Origin: DATEDA01 sp963789885
Lineage (GTDB): Bacteria; Pseudomonadota; Gammaproteobacteria; Burkholderiales; SG8-39
Direction: 5' to 3'
NCBI GenBank assembly: GCA_963789885.1
Contig: CAWBNB010000054.1
Coordinates: 1-21,779 of the forward strand
Length of the DNA: 21,779 nt
Part shown: positions 1 through 9,602 of the stretch, piece after piece
How positions within the stretch are numbered: the first letter of the stretch is position 1
How the letters are laid out: each line of letters starts with the position of its first letter
The notes under the pieces: model-generated
Database searches by the model: none
The model's input: only the letters and a program-made list of their open reading frames with translations
Told to the model about the DNA's origin: nothing
Program-made: the position numbers and the translations under genes

Positions 1-14
1 AGTAGTTGAAGTAG

Positions 15-90
<76 letters not shown>

Positions 91-141
91 GGATCCGGGA
101 CGCCGCGCGCAAGACTCGCGGGCGCTTTGGAGAGCGGCGGA

Positions 142-519
142 TTATAGCCGCGGCCCGCCACCCTCGCCAGGCCGGGCGAGCCGCTCGGCGCGCGGCGACG
201 CGGCCTGCGCCTCCTGCGGCTTGCAGAGATCGCCCCGACCCACGCAGATCTGGATCTTCGCGATCGTGAGGAACACCCACAGCCAGAACAGCAGGATGAA
301 CGCGACCATCGGGATGTGCCGGTCGACGACCACTTTCGGCGTCACTGACCGCACGAACCGGTACACCGGCCGCGTGAGCGTCTTCAGCAGCTGGTAGAAC
401 AGGTTCGACTCGCGGTTGCGGCCGGCGAGCATGTACAGCGCGCTCTGGCCGAGGATGAATAGGCCCGCGAGCTCGACGAGCGCCTTGGCGATGGTGACCA
501 GTAGCAGATCAGTAGGCAT
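142..519 (-). CDS. Small two-TM membrane protein, function unknown
   Basis: This 125-residue protein has two hydrophobic segments, at about residues 4-30 and 68-92. Between them is a basic stretch (RNRESNLFYQLLKTLTRPVYRFVR) followed by a proline/valine-rich turn. The C-terminal 30 residues are polar and Ala/Arg-rich, with two cysteines just after the second helix (QICVGRGDLCK). I do not recognise a named family. The conserved-looking basic loop and GC-typical codon use suggest a real gene. No clear Shine-Dalgarno is visible before the ATG at 519. It follows the symporter terminator, so it is probably transcribed on its own. Confidence 0.7.
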   Translation of the reverse strand: MPTDLLLVTIAKALVELAGLFILGQSALYMLAGRNRESNLFYQLLKTLTRPVYRFVRSVTPKVVVDRHIPMVAFILLFWLWVFLTIAKIQICVGRGDLCKPQEAQAASPRAERLARPGEGGGPRL

Positions 520-587
520 GTTCTAGCGTGCGCCGATACGCCCTGCCGCGTGCCTGGCGAGCGCCCTCCGGGAAAGGTACACCTGAA

Positions 588-616
588 GAAAAAACAGGGC
601 CCGCTCGCGCGGGCCC
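588..616 (-). terminator. Rho-independent terminator after the symporter gene
   Basis: An 8-bp perfect GC stem (GGGCCCGC / GCGGGCCC) with a 4-nt loop is followed on the minus strand by TGTTTTTT. It lies about 65 nt past the symporter stop and closes the DUF4212-symporter operon. Confidence 0.85.
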
Positions 617-681
617 AGGTTGCTTCGTGGCCCGCGCAAGGGACGCGCCCTGCGCGGGTCCACCCTCCTCAGGCTCTTCGA

Positions 682-2760
682 TCAGGTTCCGGTCGTGTCG
701 ATGTCGCCGCGCAGGTGCGGGTAGCGCACGTGCTCGACCAGCGCCTGCGTCTCGCGGTCCGGTGCCGGGGTCAGCAGGCTCACGATGATGATCACCGCGA
801 AGCCGAGCGGCACGCCCCAGATCCCCGCCGAGATCGGGCTGATCCCGAACCAGATGTGGTCGTTGATCGGCGAGGTGACGCCGAATATCCCGCGCATCCA
901 CGGTTGGGTCGTGATCATGTAGTACACGGTGATCGAAATCCCCGCGATCATCCCCAGGATGCCGCCCCACTTGGTCGCGCGCTTCCAGAAGATGCCGAGC
1001 ACCAGCGCCGGGAAGAAGGCCGCGGCCGCGAACGAGAACGCCGCGCTCACCAGGAACAGGATGTCGGCCGGTTTCTGGCTCGCGACGTACGCCGCCACCA
1101 GCGCCACCACCAGCAGGAGGATCTTCGACATCGTCACGCGGCGCTGCGTGGACGCATGCGGGTCGATCATCTTGTAGTAGAGGTCGTGCGACAGCGCGTT
1201 CGCGATCGTGAGCAGCAGGCCGTCGGCGGTCGAGAGCGCCGCCGCCAGGCCGCCGGCGGCGACCAGGCCCGAGATCACGTACGGCAGTCCCGCGATCTCC
1301 GGCGTGGCAAGCACGACGATGTCGCCACCGATCGCGATCTCCGCCAGCTGCACGATGCCATCGCGGTTGACGTCGGTGATGCTCAGCAGCCCCGGGTCGA
1401 CCTTGCTCCACGCCGCCGCCCACATCGGCAGCTTCGCGAACTCGGTACCGACGACCAGGGTGTACACGTCGTACTTCGCGAGCACGCCGAGCGCCGGCGC
1501 GGTGAAGTAGAGGAGGAAGATGAAGAACAGCGACCAGGTCACCGACTCGCGCGCTTCCTTCACGCTCGGCGTCGTGTAGTAGCGCATCAGGATGTGTGGC
1601 AACGCCGCAGTGCCGACCATCAGGCAGAAGATGAGCGCGAGGAAATTCCACCGCGAGGTGTTGCGTGCGGCTTCGTCCTTGCCGGGAAACGCTTCGGCAT
1701 GGAACAGCGGCGGTCCCGCCCGGGCCGCGAGGCCCGCCTCCTTCGTCCACGCCGCCCTCGCCTCGTCGACGCTCTTCGGGAACTTCTCGAGCGCGGTCTG
1801 CGCCGCCGCGACCTGCTCGGCCGGCGCGTTCTGCGCGCGCAGGTCCTCGAGCGCCTTCGCGAGCTTGGCCTTCTCCGCTTCGTACGACGCCGGCAGGCCC
1901 TTTAGGTTGGCGGTCGCCGCGGCCGCTCGGTCGGCAAAGATCTTACGGACCTCCAGCTCCTTCGGGTCCTTGACCAGCTGCTTCTCCCGCTCGGTCACCT
2001 TCTGCAGCACGTAGCCGTAGGAGAGCTGCGGAATCGGGAAGCCGGTGTGTTTCACCGAAATCCATACGACCGGGATCATGTAGGCGACGATGAGCACGAT
2101 GTACTGCGCCACCTGCGTCCACGTCACCGCGCGCATGCCACCGAGGAAGCTGCACACCAGAATGCCGCCGAGGCCGAGGAAGATCCCCAGCTCGAACGCG
2201 ACGCCGGTGAGGCGGGTCGTGACGAGGCCGACGCCGTAGATCTGCGCCACCACGTAGGTGAACGAGCACAGGATCGCGCAGCAGACCCCGACGAACCGCG
2301 CAACGTTTCCGCCGTAGCGGGCGCCGAGGAAGTCGGGGATCGTGAACTGGCCGAACTTGCGCAGGTAGGGCGCGAGGAAGAGCGCCACCAGGCAGTAGCC
2401 GCCGGTCCAGCCCATCACGAAGGCGAGGCCGTTGTACCCGGTCAGGTACAGCGTTCCGGCCATCCCGATGAACGACGCCGCGCTCATCCAGTCGGCACCG
2501 GTCGCCATGCCGTTGAAGAACGCGGGGACGCGCCTGCCCGCCACGTAGTACTCGGCGATGTCGGCCGTCCGGCTCATGATGCCGATGCCGGCGTAGAGGC
2601 CGACGGTGGCGAACAGGAAGATGTAGCCGATCCATTGCCGCGACAGCCCGAACTGCTCGAGGATCGCGAGGATGATGATGAAGAGGATGAAGCCGCCGGT
2701 GTACCAGCTGTACACCTTCTTCAGCATCGAGTTGAACTGCAGTTGCGACATCGTGGCCAT
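682..2760 (-). CDS. Sodium:solute symporter large subunit, VC_2705 type
   Basis: This 692-residue protein is a member of the SSS (solute:sodium symporter) family, related to the acetate permease ActP, in the subfamily that works with a DUF4212 small subunit. It probably imports a small carboxylate with Na+ across the inner membrane; the substrate is inferred. Many TM helices are visible, and the conserved segment GGLAAALSTADGLLLTIANA lies near residues 503-522. Two extras stand out: a charged, Ala/Lys/Glu-rich soluble insertion at about residues 250-370, between helices, and a canonical EF-hand-like loop DVNRDGIVQLAE at 463-474. The ATG at 2760 sits 2 nt after the DUF4212 stop, with GGAGGA 6 nt upstream, so the two genes are translationally coupled. 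A second Met at residue 4 is an alternative start. Confidence 0.93.
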   Translation of the reverse strand: MATMSQLQFNSMLKKVYSWYTGGFILFIIILAILEQFGLSRQWIGYIFLFATVGLYAGIGIMSRTADIAEYYVAGRRVPAFFNGMATGADWMSAASFIGMAGTLYLTGYNGLAFVMGWTGGYCLVALFLAPYLRKFGQFTIPDFLGARYGGNVARFVGVCCAILCSFTYVVAQIYGVGLVTTRLTGVAFELGIFLGLGGILVCSFLGGMRAVTWTQVAQYIVLIVAYMIPVVWISVKHTGFPIPQLSYGYVLQKVTEREKQLVKDPKELEVRKIFADRAAAATANLKGLPASYEAEKAKLAKALEDLRAQNAPAEQVAAAQTALEKFPKSVDEARAAWTKEAGLAARAGPPLFHAEAFPGKDEAARNTSRWNFLALIFCLMVGTAALPHILMRYYTTPSVKEARESVTWSLFFIFLLYFTAPALGVLAKYDVYTLVVGTEFAKLPMWAAAWSKVDPGLLSITDVNRDGIVQLAEIAIGGDIVVLATPEIAGLPYVISGLVAAGGLAAALSTADGLLLTIANALSHDLYYKMIDPHASTQRRVTMSKILLLVVALVAAYVASQKPADILFLVSAAFSFAAAAFFPALVLGIFWKRATKWGGILGMIAGISITVYYMITTQPWMRGIFGVTSPINDHIWFGISPISAGIWGVPLGFAVIIIVSLLTPAPDRETQALVEHVRYPHLRGDIDTTGT

Positions 2761-2762
2761 GA

Positions 2763-3023
2763 TCAGTCCTCCCCTTCCGCGACGCCGTACTCCTGGTCGA
2801 GCTTGTTCATGTAGCGCGCGTAGTACCAGATGATCAGCACGTAGATCACGAGCGCGCCCTGCGCGCCCATCCAGAACGAGAACGTCCAGCCGAAGAAGGG
2901 AAACGCCAGGTCGCGTGCCAGCCAGCCGACGACGAAGGTGACGACGAACCAGATGGCGAGCAGGATCATCGTGATCCTGATGTTCTTCCGCCAGTACTCG
3001 TGGTGCTTAGCGGTGAGTTCCAT
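2763..3023 (-). CDS. DUF4212 small subunit of sodium/solute symporter
   Basis: This 86-residue protein has two TM helices (about residues 17-36 and 45-67). Its N-terminus, HHEYWRKNIRIT, and the FGWTFSFWMGAQGALVIYVLIIWYY region are typical of the DUF4212 / small sodium-symporter subunit family, which is almost always encoded next to a VC_2705-type symporter. It most likely forms a complex with the large subunit encoded 2 nt downstream. The start at 3023 has a strong AAGGAGG 6 nt upstream. The gene leads the operon, and the upstream 108-nt gap carries the candidate regulator-binding repeat. Confidence 0.93.
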   Translation of the reverse strand: MELTAKHHEYWRKNIRITMILLAIWFVVTFVVGWLARDLAFPFFGWTFSFWMGAQGALVIYVLIIWYYARYMNKLDQEYGVAEGED

Positions 3024-3116
3024 GCAGCCCTCCTTGTCAGCAATGGAAGATGGTTCCGAGGCGGCGGACTTCTCGCGGCCCGCTCTTCCGGAACACTGCG
3101 AGGACTCTAGGAGCGC

Positions 3117-3138
3117 AACCTTACGCGAACCTTACGGG
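3117..3138 (-). promoter_or_regulatory. Tandem 11-bp direct repeat, candidate OmpR-family regulator box
   Basis: On the plus strand, AACCTTACGCG is followed at once by AACCTTACGGG: two 11-bp units differing at one base, so CTTAC recurs with a 6-nt gap. OmpR/PhoB-family dimers commonly bind direct repeats with an 11-bp period, for example the CTTAA-N6-CTTAA boxes of PmrA/QseB-like regulators. The site is about 95 nt upstream of the DUF4212-symporter operon and overlaps the YIP1 gene stop codon. An OmpR-family regulator is encoded 2.5 kb upstream. The role is inferred. Confidence 0.45.
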
Positions 3139-3701
3139 GCGAATCCTCCTAGCGCCGCCCCCAGGAGCGTCGAGCACAGGAGCGCCAGGAAGACGACGAC
3201 GCCGACGTACTCGGCCGCGGCGCCCTGCTTCACGCCGGCTACGACCTGCAGTCCGGTGTAATAAAGATAGGTGCAATGCAGCATGGGGATCAGCAGCACG
3301 CCGACCAGAACCGGTTTCAGCAGGAGCACGCCGGCGAGCCAGACCGGCGTCGTCCCGTAGGCCGCGACCTTCCAGCTCCACGCCCACTCGCGCCGCGCGC
3401 CGAACATCGGCGCAAGCGCACAGAAGACGCCGGCGAGCACGGCGACCCAGAGCACCGAGCCGCACAACGCGATCGCTCCGGCGCGCGCGATCGCTGCGGG
3501 GGCGCGCGCGAGCGGCGTCGATTCCCAGGTCGCGAGGTCGGCGGGGAAGAGCAGCCGCCCGGCCATCCACGCCGCCGCCGGGAGCGCCGAGAGCGGGAGC
3601 ACATAGCGCACCGCGACCGCGCACCACGACTCGCGGCTTTCGGCGATCGCCGCCCATTCGCGCAGCGGGGAGACGAGCAGGCGAAAGGCGCGGCGCAGCA
3701 A
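3132..3701 (-). CDS. YIP1-family integral membrane protein
   Basis: This 189-residue protein has about five hydrophobic segments and the family hallmarks: an N-terminal LVSPLREWAAIAE motif, a central MFGARREWAWSWKVAAYGTTPVWLAGVL stretch, and a C-terminal LYYTGLQVVAGVKQGAAAEY segment. Bacterial YIP1-domain proteins are inner-membrane proteins of unknown biochemical role. It lies 30 nt downstream of the gene at 3731-4249 and 108 nt upstream of DUF4212, all on the same strand. The ATG at 3701 is the first start that keeps the family N-terminus; no better upstream start is visible. Confidence 0.82.
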   Translation of the reverse strand: MLRRAFRLLVSPLREWAAIAESRESWCAVAVRYVLPLSALPAAAWMAGRLLFPADLATWESTPLARAPAAIARAGAIALCGSVLWVAVLAGVFCALAPMFGARREWAWSWKVAAYGTTPVWLAGVLLLKPVLVGVLLIPMLHCTYLYYTGLQVVAGVKQGAAAEYVGVVVFLALLCSTLLGAALGGFAP

Positions 3702-3730
3702 CGCGAGGCGGCCCGGGTTCGGAGGCGGCG

Positions 3731-4249
3731 TCAGGCGCCGCCGAAGTGCTGATCGGCAAACGCCGCGGCACGGGCGCCGAATGCCTGCGCCCGTTTCTTG
3801 CCCGCGAGCGCCTCCAGCGTCTCGGTGCAGCGCTCGACGGCGGCGCGGAACTCGGCGCGGGACTTCGCGCGCTCGAGCGGTCCGGTGAGCAGGTCGGCAT
3901 CGGGACCGATGGCGTCGTGCAGCATCCGGGTCAGCGCCGACATCGCCTGCTGGCGCGTCTGAGGCGGTTGCGTCGCAGGCGCGGAGGCCGATGCGGGCGG
4001 CGCGACGGTCGATGCCACGCCCGCCGCCGAGGGTGCCCCCCTGATCTCCACGAACCCCTGATCGACGAGCGTCTGGAGCCCGGCCTCGATCTCGGGGATG
4101 CCGCCGAACTTGGCGATGAGCTCGCCGGCGGTCGACGCACCGTCGACCATGATGAGCAGCGAGCGCAGTTTCTGCGCGAGCCCGTGGGCGCGAGACTTCA
4201 GCTCCTCGCCCCCCTTCACCGTCTTCGCCAGGACCGCGTTCCTGTCCAC
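3731..4249 (-). CDS. Hypothetical protein with winged-helix-like N-terminus
   Basis: This 172-residue soluble protein is not in a family I can name. Residues 8-70 (KTVKGGEELKSRAHGL, then an LRSLLIMVDG strand/turn, a helix with AGELIAKFGG, and LVDQGFVEI) follow a winged-helix-like layout seen in many betaproteobacterial proteins of unknown function. It should not be read as proof of DNA binding. Residues 72-98 are an Ala/Pro/Ser-rich linker. The C-terminal 70 residues are helical and charged. The gene lies 18 nt after the histidine kinase stop on the same strand, so it probably belongs to that transcript. Confidence 0.7.
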   Translation of the reverse strand: MDRNAVLAKTVKGGEELKSRAHGLAQKLRSLLIMVDGASTAGELIAKFGGIPEIEAGLQTLVDQGFVEIRGAPSAAGVASTVAPPASASAPATQPPQTRQQAMSALTRMLHDAIGPDADLLTGPLERAKSRAEFRAAVERCTETLEALAGKKRAQAFGARAAAFADQHFGGA

Positions 4250-4267
4250 GCTCGGCGGCTCCGGGGC

Positions 4268-5687
4268 CTAGGCAGCGGAGCGGAGCGTCGCCGGGCCGGC
4301 CGCGGAGGGCGGGAAGACCATGCGGGCGATCGTCCCGGGCTCGCGCGGGTTCGGAACGATCTCGACCACGGCCCGATGCAGCTGCGCGATCCCGCGCACG
4401 ATCGGCAGCCCGAGGCCCGACCCGTCGGCGTCGGTGCCGAGCACGCGGAAGAACCGCTCGAAGACGCGTTCGCGGTCGGCCTCGTCGATGCCGATGCCGT
4501 TGTCCTCGACCTCGAGCGCCGGCTGCCCGCCGGCGATGACGCGCACGGTCGCGCGCCCGCCGACCCGGGTGTAGGCGATCGCGTTGTCGAGCAGGTTGTT
4601 GAGCGCCTCGCGCAGCAGGAGCGCATTGCCCTCGATCAACGTCGGGGCGCCCGCCGCCTCGAAGCCGAGGTCGATGTCCTTCGCGCGGGCGCGCGGCACC
4701 CAGTCCCGTGTCGCCTCGCGCGCGAGCGCGTCGAGGTCGAGGGTGACGAGCGGCGGCGGCGCGTCGGCGTCCGCGCGCGCGAGGGCGAGGAGCTGGTTGA
4801 TCAGGTGCGACGCGCGGTCGGCGCTGGTGACGATCTGCCGCATCGCGTGGTGGATGCTCAGCGGATCACGCTGCCGCATCGCGATCTCGGCCTGCATCTT
4901 GAGCCCGGCGAGCGGCGTGCGCATCTGGTGCGCGGCGTCGGCGACGAAGCGTTCCTGCGCCCGCAGGCTCGCATCGAGCCGGCCCATGAGTTCGTTGAAG
5001 GATCGGATGAGCGGCCGCACCTCCTCCGGCGCGTCGTTCTCGTCGAGCGCGGAGTGGTCGGAAGGCTTGCGGCGGCGGATGGCCTCGGTCAGCTGGCTGA
5101 GGGGCTCGATGCCGCGCGTGAGCCCGAGCCATACGAACAGCAGCGCGATCGGCACGATCAGGAACTGCGCCGCGAGGACGTCGCCGATGATCTCGCTCGC
5201 GAGCCGGCTCCGCTTGCCGACGGTCTCGGCCACCTGCACGAGGACCGCTCCCGGCATGCCGGGCACCTGCGCGAAGATGTAGGCAACGCGCACCTCGAAG
5301 CCGGGGATGTGGTCGTCGCGGAAATAGACCGTCTGCGGCGACGAGCTCGGGCTGGAACTCGACGAGCGGGATCGCGCGCTCGCCGCCCACGACCTCGTTC
5401 CGCTGGTCGCGGACCTGGAAGAAGGTCTGGTCGTCCTCGTCGGTGCGCAGGATCGCCGCCGCCGCGGCCGCGGTGTTGACGCGGATCCGGCCGTTGTCGT
5501 ACGCGAGCTGCTTCGAGATCGCGACGACGCTGTCGCGGAGCTCGCGGTCGTAGGCATTGTTGGCGATCGAGTAGGCAAAGAAGTACTGGATCGCCATGCT
5601 GATCGGCCAGAGGATCAGGAGCGGCGCGAGCGTCCAGTCGACGATCTCGCCGAAGACCGACTTGTGCTTATGTTGCGCTTCGGACAT
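4268..5687 (-). pseudogene. TctE-like sensor histidine kinase, one frameshift
   Basis: The gene would encode an inner-membrane sensor kinase of about 472 residues but is split by a single-base shift near 5335-5345. The first frame gives the N-terminal TM helix (TLAPLLILWPISMAIQYFF) and a periplasmic sensor domain of the 2CSK_N type. The second frame resumes at PQTVYFRDDHIPG and gives TM2 (FLIVPIALLFVWLGL), a HAMP-like linker, the H-box AAHQMRTPLAG, N-box NNLLDNAIAY, G1 box EDNGIGID, F-box FERFFR and G2 box GSGLGLP. All catalytic motifs are intact. The start is probably the ATG at 5687; a GTG at 5693 is in frame. It overlaps the regulator gene by about 20 nt. The lone indel may be a sequencing error, in which case this is a working gene. 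Confidence 0.88.
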
Positions 5688-6351
5688 TGGCACGTTCGAG
5701 ACAGTAGCCGAGGCCGCGCACGGTGGCGATCCGCACGTCGCCCGCCTCGAGCTTCCGGCGGAGGCGGTGGATGTACACCTCCACGGCGTTGGTGCTCACC
5801 TCCTCGCCCCACTGGCAGAGGAGGTCGACGATCTGCTCCTTGTTGACCATCCGGCCGGGCCGCTGCATGAAGATCTCGAGCAGGGCGAGCTCGCGGGCCG
5901 ACAGCTCGAGCGCCTGGCCGCGGAGCTCGGCGGTCTTGCCGACCTGGTCGAAGACGAGATCGCCGTGCTTCAGCACGGTCGAGCTCGCAGCGTTGCCGCG
6001 CCGGGTGAGCGCACGCACCCGCGCCTCGAGCTCGGCGAGCTTGAACGGCTTGGCGAGATAGTCGTCGGCGCCGAGGTCGAGGCCCCGCACGCGGTCGTCG
6101 ACGCCGTCGAGCGCGGTCAGGATCAGCACCGGGAGCTTCGAGTCGCGTCCCCGCAGGCGCTTCAGGATCTCGAACCCGGAGAGCTTCGGCAGGCCGACGT
6201 CGAGGATGAGGAGGTCGAATTCGCCGGTGGTGAGCGCCGCGTCGGCCGCCGCGCCGTCCCTGACGCAATCGACCGAGTAGCCCGACTGGCGCAGGCTGCG
6301 CGTGAGCCCGTCCGCCAGGACGGCGTCGTCTTCCGCGATGAGGATGCGCAT
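5668..6351 (-). CDS. OmpR-family response regulator, TctD/QseB-like
   Basis: This 227-residue protein has a receiver domain with the acidic pair at residues 8-9, phospho-acceptor Asp51 (LLILDVGLP), switch Thr79 and Lys101 in KPF. A C-terminal winged-helix DNA-binding domain follows (LELSARELALLEIFMQRPG ... VEVYIHRLRRKL ... VRGLGYCL). The closest known types are TctD/QseB-like regulators of organic-acid uptake. AGGAGG lies 8 nt before the ATG. The 3' end overlaps the kinase start, so the pair is co-transcribed and coupled. Its likely targets are the downstream symporter genes, through the repeat at 3117-3138. Confidence 0.94.
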   Translation of the reverse strand: MRILIAEDDAVLADGLTRSLRQSGYSVDCVRDGAAADAALTTGEFDLLILDVGLPKLSGFEILKRLRGRDSKLPVLILTALDGVDDRVRGLDLGADDYLAKPFKLAELEARVRALTRRGNAASSTVLKHGDLVFDQVGKTAELRGQALELSARELALLEIFMQRPGRMVNKEQIVDLLCQWGEEVSTNAVEVYIHRLRRKLEAGDVRIATVRGLGYCLERANVRSAT

Positions 6352-6666
6352 CCCCGTTCCCTCCTACTGGCGTGGCCCGCTCTCCGCGGCAGGCTGCAAT
6401 CCCAGTGTAGCAAAGGGGAAACCGGGCGTTCGCCCCCGCTGCCGGACGGGGTGCAGAGGACCGGATGTCGCGGTTGGGACGCGTCTGTCGGCCGACCGGT
6501 GGCCTCGACCCGGGTCCTGACTCGCACCCGGACCCTGGCCGTTGCGATCCCCGCGAGCAGTCCATCACACCGGCCGGGCGCGCGGTGCGCGCTCTGGAAA
6601 ACAAGGTCACGCATGCCCGCGCATCGCGCCGAGGCTGGCACGTCGCGTGCACTGCCCCGGGTAACG
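6352..6666. other. Divergent intergenic region, no gene seen
   Basis: These 315 nt separate the response regulator (minus) from the small exported-protein gene (plus). They should hold both promoters, but I see no strong sigma-70 hexamers or operator repeat. An in-frame ATG at 6613 could extend the plus-strand gene by 18 residues but would spoil the signal peptide. Confidence 0.5.
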
Positions 6667-7125
6667 ATGAACCGGGAGGCTGTCGTGTCCGTTTTTGCAC
6701 GAGCAAGACGAATTGTCACCGCCGGCGTCTGCGCGGCAGCATTGACGACCGCCGGCGGCGCCGGCGCGCAATCCGCCGCGGGCGCGGCGGACAACATCGA
6801 GCGGATGAACGCCGCGCAGGCGCGCGAGTTCACGCTCGTTCAGATCCGGGCGCTGGTGGCGATGTCGCGCGCCGGTGGCCGGCATGCCGACGCGCAGTGC
6901 CGGACGGCCGCGGCGCGGGCCGGAACGCTGGCGGGGAACGCAATCGAAGCCGTGGTGCAGGCCGACCAGGCTCGCGATCGCGGTCTACGCGGCGTCGGGA
7001 CATACGCCGACGAGGACCCGGCGGTGCAAGCGAACTACCAGCGCGTCGCAGCCGCGACGCTCGAGGCCCGTCAAACGGTTGTCAAGAGCGCGAACTGCCC
7101 GGATCTCCTCGCAGAACGCCGCTAG
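6667..7125 (+). CDS. Small exported protein, function unknown
   Basis: This 152-residue protein has a clear Sec signal peptide: basic MNREAVVSVFARARR, a hydrophobic VTAGVCAAALTTAG core, and a probable cleavage after GAGA or AQSA (near residues 34-37). The mature part is helical and Ala/Arg-rich, with two cysteines (DAQCRTA and SANCPDL) that could form a disulfide. I recognise no family. It is the only clear plus-strand gene in the first 20 kb and points toward the group II intron, which lies 29 nt past its stop codon. The start was chosen because it places the signal peptide at the N-terminus. The Shine-Dalgarno is weak. Confidence 0.68.
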   Translation: MNREAVVSVFARARRIVTAGVCAAALTTAGGAGAQSAAGAADNIERMNAAQAREFTLVQIRALVAMSRAGGRHADAQCRTAAARAGTLAGNAIEAVVQADQARDRGLRGVGTYADEDPAVQANYQRVAAATLEARQTVVKSANCPDLLAERR

Positions 7126-7153
7126 CACCAACGCCCGCAACCGAGCAGACCCA

Positions 7154-7777
7154 ATCGGGATAGGGGCCGATCATCGCTGATCGGGCCCCTCCCACACCAC
7201 CGGCATGCGGGTCCGCACCGGGCGGTTGGAACAGTTGAGGTCAGAGCGCCGGAGTGAGACCCGGCACGCCGCCTGGGGTGGCTGGTCGCTGATCCGCCCG
7301 ATTCGGTTTCTCGCTGCCACAACCCTTCGGGCTTCACCCAGCCTGGTGGGTTGGCGAGCGTCGCTGACGCGAACATCTGAGACCGTCCAAATCCGAGAAC
7401 CAGAGGGCCTCCCCTCCCATTCCTTCGGCCCTTCGTCTTACGACTACTACGGCCTCTGCTGACTTCTCGCTCCGGGTTATCCCCGTCACCCTTTCGGGCA
7501 CAAGGCGAGATCTCCCCAGGGAAGAACGCGATCCTGCCCCGCACCGCCGCCGGATCTACGCCGCCTGAGCCCTTGACCACAAGAGCTTCGCAGTCCTTTG
7601 CCTGCTCGCCCTGCTCGGCGTCGCCTCAGATCCGGTTCGTGTACCTCGGCTCGCCGTTTCGTTCCACGCTTCCTCCCCACGCTCGGTCACCCGCGCGCAG
7701 TTGCGCTTCACTTCGCTCGCTGTGGTCAGCTCGCGGGAGGACTTGCACCTCCAAGATCGCGCCCATGCTGGGCGCAC
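7154..7777 (-). mobile_element. ORF-less group IIC intron
   Basis: On the minus strand the element starts GTGCGCCCAGCATGGGCGC, the group II 5' consensus (GUGYG) in the form seen in the Oceanobacillus iheyensis IIC intron. Further recognisable blocks follow in order: GGAGGTGCAAGTCCTCC; GAGGTACACGAACCGGATC followed by TGAGGC; TCCCTGGGGAGATCT; AGAAGTCAGCAG; a domain V; and a 3' end ...CCCCTATCCCGAT. At about 624 nt there is no room for a reverse transcriptase. The space between domain III and domain V (about 190 nt) holds no recognisable maturase, so it would need one in trans. It sits immediately after the groEL terminator and in the same orientation, the classic IIC target. The exact 3' boundary is good to 1-2 nt. 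Confidence 0.88.
7194..7227 (-). ncRNA. Group II intron domain V
   Basis: The minus strand AACCGCCCGGTGCGGACCCG, continuing into CATGCCGGTGGTG, folds into the 34-nt catalytic hairpin. It carries the CGC triad typical of IIC introns and a closing GGTGGTG strand. A domain VI-like hairpin (GGGGCCGATCA / TGATCGGGCCCC) follows at 7162-7190. Confidence 0.85.
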
Positions 7778-7806
7778 AAAGAAAAGGCCCCGCATCGCGG
7801 GGCCTT
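7778..7806 (-). terminator. groEL terminator, insertion site of the intron
   Basis: The stem GGCCCCGC / GCGGGGCC (7786-7804, extended by AA/TT pairs) has a 3-nt loop and is followed on the minus strand by TTTTCTTT. The intron begins at the very next base. Group IIC introns recognise such a hairpin plus T-run as their 5' exon. Confidence 0.87.
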
Positions 7807-7838
7807 CGTACATCCAATCTCTGGGAGGGAGGGTATCG

Positions 7839-7860
7839 GGAGGGAACCTGGGTTCCCTCC
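7839..7860 (-). repeat. Inverted repeat in groEL 3' untranslated region
   Basis: GGAGGGAACC and GGTTCCCTCC are perfect inverted repeats separated by 2 nt, giving a 9-10 bp hairpin. It is the middle of three successive hairpins between the groEL stop and the intron. No T-run follows, so it is not a terminator by itself. Confidence 0.7.
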
Positions 7861-7877
7861 TGATCGTGTCCTACCCC

Positions 7878-7914
7878 ATGGACATGGACGTAACTCGCAC
7901 GCTGCGCGTGCGAG

Positions 7915-7932
<18 letters not shown>
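7878..7932 (-). repeat. Long hairpin spanning the groEL stop codon
   Basis: A 25-nt arm (7878-7902) and a 27-nt arm (7906-7932) are complementary across a 3-nt loop, with one 2-nt bulge. The second arm contains the last groEL codons (Met-Asp-Met-Asp-Met-stop). The first arm is therefore an inverted copy of the gene's own 3' end. Confidence 0.8.
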
Positions 7933-9567
<1,635 letters not shown>

Positions 9568-9602
9568 TGCTTGGAGCTCCTATTGCGATTGCAGGGGGCG
9601 CG

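Noticed and set aside
550..1905. 451-codon plus-strand ORF opposite the symporter
   Set aside because: It is antisense to a well-conserved transmembrane protein, is Arg/His/Asp-rich and lacks any domain.
7122..7580. 152-codon minus-strand ORF inside the group II intron, considered as a maturase remnant
   Set aside because: It contains no reverse-transcriptase motif, and most of it overlaps structured domain I-V RNA, including domain V itself.
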